From Stratiolaelaps scimitus (taxonomy: Eukaryota > Arthropoda > Arachnida > Mesostigmata > Laelapidae): DNA of 64,000 nt. The position numbers and the translations under genes are program-made. Location of the stretch: NCBI GenBank assembly GCA_019614645.1, contig JABWDB010000014.1:1488001-1552000 (forward strand), in the 5' to 3' direction. Every line of letters starts with the position of its first letter. Within the stretch, counting starts at the first letter, position 1. This document shows, piece by piece, positions 47,570 through 58,600 of the stretch. The notes beneath the pieces were generated by a model that saw only the letters and a list, made by a program, of their open reading frames with translations, made no database searches and was not told where the DNA came from.

Positions 47570-48923
47570 AACACCATCCCATTCCACATTTATTTATTGT
47601 GCTCAATCGGTCTGTTCGGGACGATGTCCTCACGAACGATACGAGCGTTCTGTAGATAAGCAACAATTAGATTCGATAGTAGTAATAGTAGTGGTTGTAG
47701 GTAGGTTATCTAAAATATGATACACATGGGACGAGATGGGAGGGTATAGGGTACAGCGTGTGTAATTTTTTTTTTTTTCTTCTCATATGAGAACAAGCCT
47801 AAGCAGTGGCATCGGCAGAAGCAGCTAGATACAATCCGATAGATGAATCCGTACGGGCAAACGAAATGAGAATAAAACATGGGATGTAAATGGACAATGG
47901 ATGTGGGCAAAGTGGCAAACTCGATATGGTACAAATGAATATCGTGCTGGCTGCGACTTGCCAAGCAGCGTGTGAGAGAACATAGGCGAATCGACTATGT
48001 CGCTCTTGTCCGGTGGGTGTCCGCGGTAAATACTTCATCATCAAAAGCAATAATCCATCTAGGTAGCGCGGTAAATAAGTAATTAATAAATGAGCTAACA
48101 GCTAAATCGCTCAGGCGACCACGACACGATCATCCTTGCCTGTGTATAAACGATGACAATATTGGCCTATACAATTTATTGTAACTGGAACAATAAAATG
48201 ATATATATATATATATACACATATATACATATATATCTTAATGAGAGAGAAAAAAAAACACACATCATTACCCTTGTCTTCTATTGATGCCGCGTTTGTG
48301 TCGAAAAACCAACAGTAGGTTAGCCTAGGTCAAATGAAAATAACCTGGAGTTGGCTGACCATCTGCGGCCACGGGGTCCTCACTTCAAAAGCATCTACCT
48401 ATATCTCTTGCTCTTCGGGCAGCTGATGAAAGTTTACTCTGTAGGATCAGAATCACAGCTCACCTCGTCCAGCATTGATTTGCGGTCGTGTCCTGGATAC
48501 TATAGACAGGGTAACAGGAATAATAGCGAAACAGATAGAAATACTCGATACGATAACCCAATTACATGATTCGCCGGAGCTGTAATCATTTTCTACGATA
48601 GAGGAACACATTGCGCGTTCTGTCAGATCAGCGGTTTTCTGTCAGCGACAAGTGAGACTGAATTCTCGTTGACATAACAACACCCCTTTTGGATGCTCGA
48701 AATGTCATGCAACCTTTATCCGTTGTCCTACTTGTAAAACGTCTATTTTAAAGCAAAAAACAGAAGTCGAAAAATGCCACCAACGATAAACTATAGACCC
48801 TCGAATATATTTCAAATGGTGGAATTGGACTATTAAACTGGCCCGTCAAACTGAATTTGTTGAGGGCACATTTTTGTTCATTTGTTCCGACGTTTTCTCG
48901 ATTTGAAGTGGACGCTACAATCT

Positions 48924-48924
<1 letters not shown>

Positions 48925-48976
<52 letters not shown>
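48925..48976. repeat. (TA)n array
   Basis: About 26 TA units in the region between the two converging genes. Confidence 0.9.
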
Positions 48977-48979
<3 letters not shown>

Positions 48980-50540
48980 AATCCTATCGAAAATTACCTT
49001 CACAGACGTTCACAGGGTCACCTTTTTTAAACATGCTGTACGACAGGTGACCTGACCAACTAAGAAAGCATACCATTGATGTAAACGCCATTCGAGCAAT
49101 ATACATTTTCTACCTTTATTCCTTCATGATTTTTGTCGCTACACACCAGTACGTATTACAGTCTTCCGTCAATTGTTCCTACTCTACATAACTAATCGTA
49201 ATGTTTAATGCTCACGCATTGTGTTCTTTGTTGAGATACACAATTCAACAATCGTACTTGATCGATATGTTGCTTAATTTGCTGTGCTGTGCTACCTCAC
49301 CCATCGTCCCTACAACGAACAGGGACAGGCACTCGCTTAGTATCATTCAATTCGGCATTCACAGCGCAGCGTCTATTTGCTCATATATCTCTCTCTCTCT
49401 CTACCTCTCGTGCAATTCGCTTTCATCGCTTGTACTCTGGACAAATATCTCAATGGATTCTCGTCATATTCTTGAGATATCTCTCGCGCCATCGGTTTGT
49501 ATTGCACCCTAGATTTGTACCATCTTTACTTGATCGATCTATCGTAAACTCTCCGCCGTCGTGTTCAACTCGGCCACCCGTGAAGTCGCGTTACATTGGC
49601 AGCACGACAACATCATCTGGACAGTCTGATTTTGTTATTATAAATAATCACGGGTTCTAGTATCTGGATTTGCTAGAGGACTAATTCCAGTCGGAAGCGA
49701 GAGGTTCTTAGCGTGAAGGAACTACCGACAAGAGCATATGGCATGCTCTGGACAATTTTCATCTCGGCGCTTGTTGTCCTCAATGCAGGAACCTCATATA
49801 TTCCTTGCCTGACACTGTACAAAACACTGCCAAGAACCATATCCGCCTCGTGCAAGAAGACATCCACCTAAAACCGCGCCTTCCAACCCGAATGGCAACC
49901 GATCAGTTCCTGCAACCTTCAGAGGCTTCGCCCGCTCAGTACGTGCACCCTACGATGGGCCATTACCACTAATTGTATCAATACCCAGCCACTCGCATTC
50001 GTCTACGCTTGCCATTTAGACGATAGTTGATAACGATTGCCCGCGTTTTCTCTGCACGCTTTGGCACACGTAAATTGGTTTTTGCTTAATTTTTGCCGCC
50101 TCCTCATTAGCGGTGCAAACAAACAATATAACAGGAACAGCGCTCAACAGGAATACATTACATTATTATGTGGGCTCTATTTCCTAAAGCTTTGTCACCG
50201 TACCTTGCCCAGGCATCCAACTGTGTAACTACGTGATTATTTTTGCGCACTGAAGTGTCCTTGGCCACACCGAAGAAACAGCATGCGTGGTAACAATCGG
50301 TAATGATAGTAATAAAATTTAATAATAATAATATTATTATTATTATTACAATAGAAAGTATTCACCTTCTGTATCTCTAGGTTATGCTACGCCTCTCTGT
50401 CGTATAAACCTTGAGGTAGCAAAAGCTACACAATCAATACAGGACACGCTTAGAGGGGGCCAACAGTTCGACGTAATCACGCGGAGTCGGTCTCTTTCTT
50501 TCCTATTTTCTGTGCTAGATAACTATCACTACGATCAGAT

Positions 50541-52619
50541 CTATTTGATAAAATTACTAAAATCACTTTTAAGTTGAATAGTGGGCTGTTTTGGAGCGAT
50601 CACCGGCGAGGGAGCCTGAACCTTTGCTTGAGCTGCTTCCTGGCGTGATTTGATAAGCTCTTCGAGCTGGTGTTTCAGGGCGGGGCTTTCCGCAAGGATC
50701 TTCTTCAGATCACTGCCATACGCTGACAGATTCGAGGTAAGAATATCAATGACGGTCTGGGTGGACAGCGTCTTCTTGACGGCAAGACTAAGGAGTATCG
50801 TTACTAGAATCTTCAGAATCGACGGTTTATGCTCCGCCGGCGTGATTTCCAGCAGCGTCTGTAGACACGTCACGCACTCGAGACTCAACGTCGCGTCGTG
50901 GGTCTCCAAGAGGACGCCGTAGACTCGTTCAGACCACTGTCGAATGAACACATTGCGTTTCGTGTGACCGAATATATTGCGGGTGCAACTCACCGCCGCC
51001 CGGACAATTGTCGCATCACCGCAGTCAAGAGCCCGCTCGTAGAGATCAAGGATTTTCTCCTGGACGCTAGCCACGCTGGTGACTGGAGCTGGTGCGGCGC
51101 AGATGAAAATTGCAACAGCCAACAGAATCGACGATGCCCGCGGTGTCTGCTTGAGGATGTCATCGTCGCCGCAACCGACCAGCATGTAATGTAGAGCAGC
51201 AGTTAGATGCTTGATGTAGATCTCGTTGATGGACGGCTCCTCGTCAAACGTCGTCATCGAGCATATCGTTCGTAGACTTTGTAGAATGCAACCGCCAACA
51301 CAGCCTTCTAGAAGCAGAGTCAGATTGATATGCAGTATCGACGGCAGGACTTCGACGGCGAGATCTGGCTGAAGCATCTGCGGGACAGCGTTCAATAGGT
51401 TGACAGCCCGTTGAAGGTCAGACGTGTCGGCTACACTCGGATCGAGCTTGGGAACAACTTTAGACAGTTTCTCACTTAGTAATGGACAGTGAATGACGGC
51501 GGTACATAGGCCGAGATTGAGCACACTGTACGCCGGGCCGGAATTCTCCGCTGAAGGTGCACTCATTAGCTTTCGGGATATTTCGTGGGCAATATCCAAC
51601 ACTAAGCTTCGGCAGGCTGTTTGTGTCTCGGTGATCAGTGTTCGGTGCAGGATGCTGATAAGCTCGACGAGACTGCCCCGCTGTACGTACAAATCGCACG
51701 ACTCGTGTCTAACCAGCAGGTCGAGACTCTGCAGTGCAAAAAGCGCATGTTCACTCCTATTGTAGAGTGCCTCGGAGCACACCGCGTACAGAAGACAGAA
51801 CCACCGTTTCGTCGATTTCTCGTCTGACTTCGGCAGCAAGAAGCTCTGAGGGACCTCGGCGTCCTCGGCGTTGCGTCTTTGTACGACTTCAAAGCCGTTC
51901 TCCTTACAGAGCCATAGGCATACAGCATGCAAGACTGGCGGCCACGACTCGCGGTAGTAATTTTTACAATGTTCAGCGACCTCGTGAGTAAAGAAGGCCC
52001 CTCCATCGTGCGGAAGCTGTCCGGCCAGCGAGCTGGGAAGACTCAGCATAGCGTAGTCCTTCATAAACGCCAGCCAATATTGCGAGAGATGGTGAATATC
52101 AGCCTCGATGAGAGACAGCAGGTTCGGATTTACCGTCTTTCCGCGAATATACACCTCGGCCCAAGCCTTCAACACCGAGAGAATTTCAAGCGAGCTGAGC
52201 TCGCCCTTAGCCGATGGACGTGCCATAACCTTGTGTAGCGAGTTAGCCAGAAGCGTATGCACTCGCTGAACGGCGGCTAGATTGTTCGAGACCGCCGAGC
52301 ACATCCAAGTCGAGCACACGTGACACGCGAGAGCAATCACCTCAGAAGGCGTGTCCCCGGCTGAGAACGCTGGTCGTAAGGCCGCATCGACCTGAGCCTG
52401 GAACTGTTCCAGAATCATGTGGCCTTCAAATTCAGGTTCGGGCACATCAGCAAAACGGTCGATGATCATCTGTAGCAACTTCAGGCCTGACACCGTAAGT
52501 TGGACCGCATCCGACGTACAGGCCATGAAAGCCATTCGTATGAGTTCTGACACGTGAAGAATGAGGTACGACTGCTTCTGGCCAGACGACTGCGAGGCGG
52601 CTTGGGCTGCTTGTCGAGC
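50541..52619 (-). CDS. HEATR5B: HEATR5B terminal exon (2.1 kb), stop TAG
   Basis: The acceptor is CGGTCTTTCAG, with the exon starting at 52619, phase 0; TAG is at 50543-50541. It encodes 692 residues. Early landmarks are LILHVSELIRMAFMACTSDA, RFADVPEPEFEGHMILEQFQ, ALRPAFSAGDTPSEVIALAC, the LSSLEILSVLKAWAEVYIRG run and SLPSSLAGQLPHDGGAFFTH. The end is PTIQLKSDFSNFIK, the conserved C-terminal peptide of the family. The open frame continues upstream to 52775, but that part is the intron and lacks homology. This exon alone identifies the gene. Confidence 0.95.
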   Translation of the reverse strand, partial: ARQAAQAASQSSGQKQSYLILHVSELIRMAFMACTSDAVQLTVSGLKLLQMIIDRFADVPEPEFEGHMILEQFQAQVDAALRPAFSAGDTPSEVIALACHVCSTWMCSAVSNNLAAVQRVHTLLANSLHKVMARPSAKGELSSLEILSVLKAWAEVYIRGKTVNPNLLSLIEADIHHLSQYWLAFMKDYAMLSLPSSLAGQLPHDGGAFFTHEVAEHCKNYYRESWPPVLHAVCLWLCKENGFEVVQRRNAEDAEVPQSFLLPKSDEKSTKRWFCLLYAVCSEALYNRSEHALFALQSLDLLVRHESCDLYVQRGSLVELISILHRTLITETQTACRSLVLDIAHEISRKLMSAPSAENSGPAYSVLNLGLCTAVIHCPLLSEKLSKVVPKLDPSVADTSDLQRAVNLLNAVPQMLQPDLAVEVLPSILHINLTLLLEGCVGGCILQSLRTICSMTTFDEEPSINEIYIKHLTAALHYMLVGCGDDDILKQTPRASSILLAVAIFICAAPAPVTSVASVQEKILDLYERALDCGDATIVRAAVSCTRNIFGHTKRNVFIRQWSERVYGVLLETHDATLSLECVTCLQTLLEITPAEHKPSILKILVTILLSLAVKKTLSTQTVIDILTSNLSAYGSDLKKILAESPALKHQLEELIKSRQEAAQAKVQAPSPVIAPKQPTIQLKSDFSNFIK

Positions 52620-55600
52620 CTGAAAGACCGATAGGAATAATGTTATTGTATTAGTCCTTGACGTTCCCTCGTATTGTATTCGATTTGTGGGACGGGCAAC
52701 AGTCAGCACAGCATAACAGTTCCACGATTGGCTGGTTATAGGCAGTGTAGGCACTCTGCTGCATCGGCCAATCATTTCGCGAGAATCGACATACCAGTGT
52801 CATATTGAAGTGAGTCCGGTCACCGTCGCATAACTGGACGAGGCGTATGACGCACTCGAGAGCAAATGCTTTTGTCCTCCAACGGGGTCCCACCCATGGA
52901 TGTGGATCGGGCTCCTGGCTCTGCTGAAATTGTTGTTCCGCATCCTCTGTATCGCCCTCCTCGGCGCCACCCAGACCCGAGCTGGCCAGCTTGCTGTCAC
53001 CGCCATCGTCAGCATCACCACTGGTGATTAATAAATTCAACGCGATCAATTGTAATCGATTGTAGCATATACTAAATCAATTTATTGAGCTCAGATTCAA
53101 AGAGACGAAAAACAACGAAAGCTATATGAAACGAGACTCGTCTATGGCACGCAGAGACACCACATACAATGAGATTGAACGAGACAAACCTCTACCGAAG
53201 CCACCGAAGCACTCAGATCTCAGAAGAAGTCTTCTATAGACATACTAATAAGATGCTTAGATATCACCATCGTCATTTTCAACTTACTCGGCAGCGGTGT
53301 CAGCGAGCACCTGCTTACAAATGGACAACCAGTCTGACAGGCAGGAGAGTGATAGCAGCGAGACGAGGATATCCCTCAGCTGGGCGACAGCCCGTTGTTC
53401 CGTTTCGATGTCCATGAGGCTGAACGCGACGAGTATCAGTCCCCGTTCCCACGGAAGGCCCCGAACATCATCCTCGACCTGCAGAAATTAGCATACCCGA
53501 ATTCATTCTCAGTGCACATGATATACCCGTCTTCCAAAGCAACGGTGACGTCGCTATATTGCATGGACGGATAAGGCATATACACATATTATATATAGAT
53601 CAGATTTGAAGGATTTATCTAGAGTCGATGAATCGTCTCTGAAGAAAGGAAGAAAGAGGGAGAGAGCTCTAGAGATGGAAGGATGTCCAGGAAGTGCATG
53701 GAGTCGAGTAAAGTGCAATCATCGATGGTACCTGGCTTACAGGGGGCAATGTGGCGTCTTGCAGTGGAGGGTTGTCCGCTATTCGATAGAAGATGTCCAT
53801 GGGGTCCCGTTGAAGGAACTGACGCAAACAGGCAATAGCAGCGTGACGAAGGGTGACATGTTCACTCTCTAGTGAACTCTGCGCCGGAATGAAGCGCACA
53901 ATGCTCAACCGTTAGTTACACTTGAAAAAGGCATAGGTCTGCTTATGGTGGAATATGCTAGCTTGCTAGAGTTTACATGTGATGGTAACGCATTAGATTG
54001 AACAAGTGGATTGAGCAACGCTGGTACACCGCGACCTAATTGTATAGTAGATTAGCGACGTCTTCTTCTGAGACTACGCCATCTCGAGAACAGCGAAGGG
54101 TGTATTCACGCAGTGGCACGAACACAAAATGTCCTAGTCGGCTACAGAGTTTCATACAGTGACACAGTGCATCCTAATACGTACGCATAAGAAGAACAGA
54201 ATCGGCGCAATACTAATGTCCTTCGGAGCGAACAGCTGGAGCTGCTGCAAGGCCCCCAGAGCTTCTGACTTGACAACGGGGTCCGAGTGATTCTGAAGAA
54301 CACGGCATCCGATCCGCAGGTTGCGTGTGGAGCTTTCCAAAACTTGTAGTTCAGGTCCCAAGGTGCCTGCAGGGGTAACGCGAGATTAACGACTAAGTAA
54401 CGAGCGAACGAACTCGGCGATTATAAATCATATTGGTCGTTTGGATGGTGTCCCCCTTCCAGGACGCACCTGTTTACCACATTGTATGCAGTTCCTTTAA
54501 TAAATCAATAAAGCTTTGCCTTTACCTTAGTAGAGGCACTCGAATATAGGAAAAGACCAAACGAGGCTTTGAACTAGAATAATTATTAATGCAGATTGTC
54601 GTAGCACACCAGCTACGTCAAGGGAGAGGGAGACGGTCGGCTGAAGCGTCGAAATAATTCTAACATAGGTGTCATTGTTAGACAGGCATAATTGTCTCTC
54701 ACCGTTATATGTTCGTAAGCAATTTTACTAATGACATTTCTTGACAATAATTAGCTAGCTAGGTCGTTAATGGATTACCAACCGATAAATGTTTGAAGGC
54801 ATCGTCCAAGATTCTGGTGCACCTCGATGTTGGCGCTCGGAGTACTCAGCATCGTCTGGAGAACTACCGAGAGTGCCACGTCAACGTGCGGACGGAACGA
54901 ACTCCCCGAGTACGCGAGGAGATTAAGGCCAAAGAGCGACCAGGCCTGCAACATCACCGATGAGCTATCTTGACTCATCTGTAGAAGGACCTTAAGGCTC
55001 GCAGTGAAATGCTGCGAATCGGACATGTATCCAGCGGTGTATCGATGAAGGTAGCCCAAAGCCAACGCGTGGCCACTTTTCGATATAGGATCCTTACCGT
55101 TCCGTAATACCTCCATCACTTTCGTCCAAGCGTCATTCACCATCTGTCGGCTGCTCGACGCCACAGCCGTATAGCCCATCACCTCGGCCGCTGCATGACG
55201 CACGAGCTCGCTCTGACTACTGAACGCCGGTATACTAAAATCCAGTATACCCTTGGACACTTCGGCGCTTGCAAGATTCGAGTGGCTCTTGACTAGCGAC
55301 TTTATCGAGACATATAGGCTAGCCAGCACGTTCGTGTAGATCGAATCGACCCGTTTCGTGTTGTGTCGAACACAGTCCGCAAAATGAAGTACCACCTGCT
55401 GGCGGTGCTTGTCAGGTACGTGAGGAAACATATAACCGAAGAGGTCCACTGCGGCATCAATCAGGCTCACGCCGAGTGGAAGCGGCTTCCTCTGAATATT
55501 GTGATCACATTTCCGATAAAGATACGTGAGGTCGTGCTCAAGTGCCCCGTCAGCATACACAGCCTCTTCAATGATCTTGTGCTCCTCCTTTACGTAGAAT

Positions 55601-58600
55601 TTATTGCTCATATACTTCAGCTGTAATCTCGATGTCGTCGTCGTCGATTGGGCATGATCGGCCAACGTGATATCGGTGACAATTAGTTTCAACAGGACAT
55701 TATAGCTTGACTCGAACATCGCCGGCGGGATCTGCAACAACACTTGATATAGTCGAAAGCGGACCATTGCGGCGGACGCTTTAAGCGGTGGACCGTACTG
55801 TTTGATGACGTCGGCAAGGTTCGATACCATGAACAGCGCACTCTCAATGGGCGCTAACAGTCGCCGCATAATTTCTTCGTTGGCAATTTCTCGGCAGTGG
55901 CTTAAAAAGCTCGACATCGTGGCCAAAGCACCGGCGCGATTCTCTAGCACGCACTCCCATGTCGTCAGATCCCCCCGACTTTTCTCCATCGCGAAGTCCT
56001 TGTGGGTTCGAGGGAACGAGCTCTTCCAGAGAAGCAACAAACGAGGTAGTAGACTTCGTACCGTCGATGGCCCTAAACCCATAATCGAGCCCATGACGAG
56101 CCAGCCTGTAGTGAAAGAAGCAAAATAATAAGAGATGCAATTAATTCGAGAGCGACCCCTCTGCTTGTTCTAAATTTGCGCTCAAATGACTCATCTAACA
56201 ACGTATCACTCGAATTGAGTGTGTTTTTCTATTTGTAGCACTAAGCAGTGTGGTTTTACAAGAGGTGTAGCGTCTGATAGTTCATAGTAACCTTTGTGAG
56301 CTCGTAGAAGCGCGATGCTCGCGTCATCTTTCGCGCTGCGAAGCATCTCCTCAGAGATGGAGAAGATCAGTTTGTACTTCCGCAGGTTGGTAAGCTGTGA
56401 TAACGTCACGTCACTCGAGCTGAGCATAGCGGCGATCGCGCACGAATAGCCAGCAATACAGGGGGCTGACGACTTCATCACCTCGAACTGATCGATACAG
56501 CGCTGTATCACCGGCGACAGTAGTGCCGGTTGCGCCTGGGTAATCCATCTTTGACAAAGACGAAGAGCCAGCAGGGGAACATGGAATATATTAGCATATA
56601 ACATGGAATATATAGCTTCCGGTGATGGCGGCCACTCAGCGGCAACTCCCACGTTTGGATCAACTCCGCCACTCAGTGAGTTGGGCGGGACGTTTTTGAT
56701 ATGGATATCGCTATAAGGGTTAAAGTCTGTAACAATGAGTCACTTATACACAGGTAATTGAGTGACTTTACATAAGTTTTACAAAATATTTGGATCTCGA
56801 TGAGATCACGACGAAGTCAGAGATAAGCCTGATACTCCTTAGAGGACTTGAGCCTACACGAATATATATATATATATATATATATATTAGTTACAAATAT
56901 AGCAACGTACCTTAACAAATAGGCTGCGTAAATTCGAACAGTGTTATTCGAATTGGTCAATGCACTGAAGGTGATCTCCACGAGACCAACAGAGCTATCC
57001 TGCACGACCGAATTCACAGTGGATTCCAAGCTGAGCACCAACATGGAGACAACTTCAAAGATACAGATGAGCGAGTTTGGTCCGCTGAGTTGATTTAACT
57101 GCTTCAGAAGGATGTGACCGAGGTCGCGGCAGGCCGACCGTTGCGCCTTATCGCTCAGCAGATTAACAAATACTGATCGTAGAATGAATAGCACACAGCT
57201 GCGTGTGAATACTGAGTCCAAATGTGACTGCGTAGTGGTTTTTGGGTTGGCCACCGTTTCGATGAGATGTGTCATCACATGTTTCAGGTGCCGCTCCACG
57301 AATAGGCCACCCATCTTATCCAGGAAGAACACGTACGCCTGCCATCATTGGGATCATCGATAGAACGCCGTTATAATTTGCCACATTCAGCATCGATAAC
57401 AATTGTTCTGAGGTAAAAACGTGTTGACGAGACATCAGTTAGCTGTTGTCATGCATTTTATATTATTATTTATTATATTTAAATATTATTAAAGATTTAT
57501 ATATTATTTATTATATATATTTTATTTATATTTCGGATTAAAGCCGTAGAAACATCGCAGGTTTTGTCAATCAATGAATTTATTCAATCCAAAGAAAAGC
57601 ATATCGAATAGCTAATACCTATTACTCTAGACGTAGAGCTAGGCATTATTATTATTATTATTATCTGCGGATATCTTCGTAAAGGACCTGTACTGGGCGT
57701 TTCCCGGCAATGAACACACTCAAGGGACGAACGTAAATCAAATTTGGTGGTTGTGTTTAATTTTTTTTTGTTTTTTTTTTAGCCAACTAATATTAGTAAA
57801 ACATTTACAATAGCACTGCTTCTATCTAGATACGTACATGTGCAATTCCTGCCCGAGTTTCCCGAATTCCAGCCCGAACTCCTTCGGTGCCCTTGAACAG
57901 GCCTCCGAGATTGCCACGCGCAAACGCCGTTGACAAAAGCTGTAGACATTCTTCAAGTGTTCGCTGTTTTGCTGTAAAAAAAATAATAGCCGAAAAATGA
58001 TACCCGATGCGGCTTTCATTCGACGAAGCTATTAATTCTCCCATTGAATATATTTCTCTCTCTCGACCATTCTCATGGATGGCTTTAGTAACTCGGATAC
58101 GACCTAATTGCAATATTGGAGCCAGATAATCTAACACATTAAATCGATTAACATCAAGGCAGTGATCGATCGCACAGGAGTAATCCTAATGTTAATGATC
58201 GAGCTAAAATACATCACGAAATATACATCTAGGATATAATGGTTACAGCGACACGTAAACACGTAGAGCTAAGCAGGAGCTGAAACCAACTGAATTCTAC
58301 CCATTATACTATTATATATATTGTAACGGCGATTCCTCCAAATTGGATACTTTCATCTGGGGATGAGTGACATACAATTAAAGCTCGCTTATTTTCTGAC
58401 TCACAGTGATCTATCTATTGTAATCTGAATAGAACAACAATGATTCTAAAGGAGGGCTCCAATTCAGACCGAAGCGTCGCCTTTGTTGTTAATCACTTAT
58501 GACGACATTCGTTATACGATCGCGGTGGAATTACGCGTAAGAGTTGATTCACTGATCCGTTAGTCATGTTTTAATTCAACGAATATCCCTATACATTTTA

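Larger units (their letters stand above)
46563..50540. other. Interval between converging genes; 3' UTRs expected
   Basis: It lies between the lectin-receptor stop (+) and the HEATR5B stop (-). The plus-strand 3' UTR may extend through AATAAA-type hexamers near 47.87 and 48.19 kb. A minus-strand hexamer (TTTATT on plus) is near 49.11 kb. The (CAA)n and (TA)n repeats lie here. Open frames such as 47113-47589 (-) and 49201-49660 (+) are repeat-driven and unsupported. Confidence 0.6.

Noticed and set aside
47113..47589. 158-codon minus-strand frame with a leucine-rich start
   Set aside because: The leucines come from a (CAA)n repeat, TA/poly-A tracts give Tyr/Ile/Phe runs, and it lies in the expected 3' UTR of the plus-strand gene.
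52620..52775. Open continuation upstream of the HEATR5B terminal exon
   Set aside because: It lacks family similarity. The CTTTCAG acceptor and the preceding exon ending THFNMTL join exactly.
56549..56726. Open extension of the HEATR5B exon to an acceptor TTGTTACAG at 56726
   Set aside because: Joining there to the donor at 56911 gives an immediate stop, and the human protein continues directly from CLR into the segment starting at 56548.
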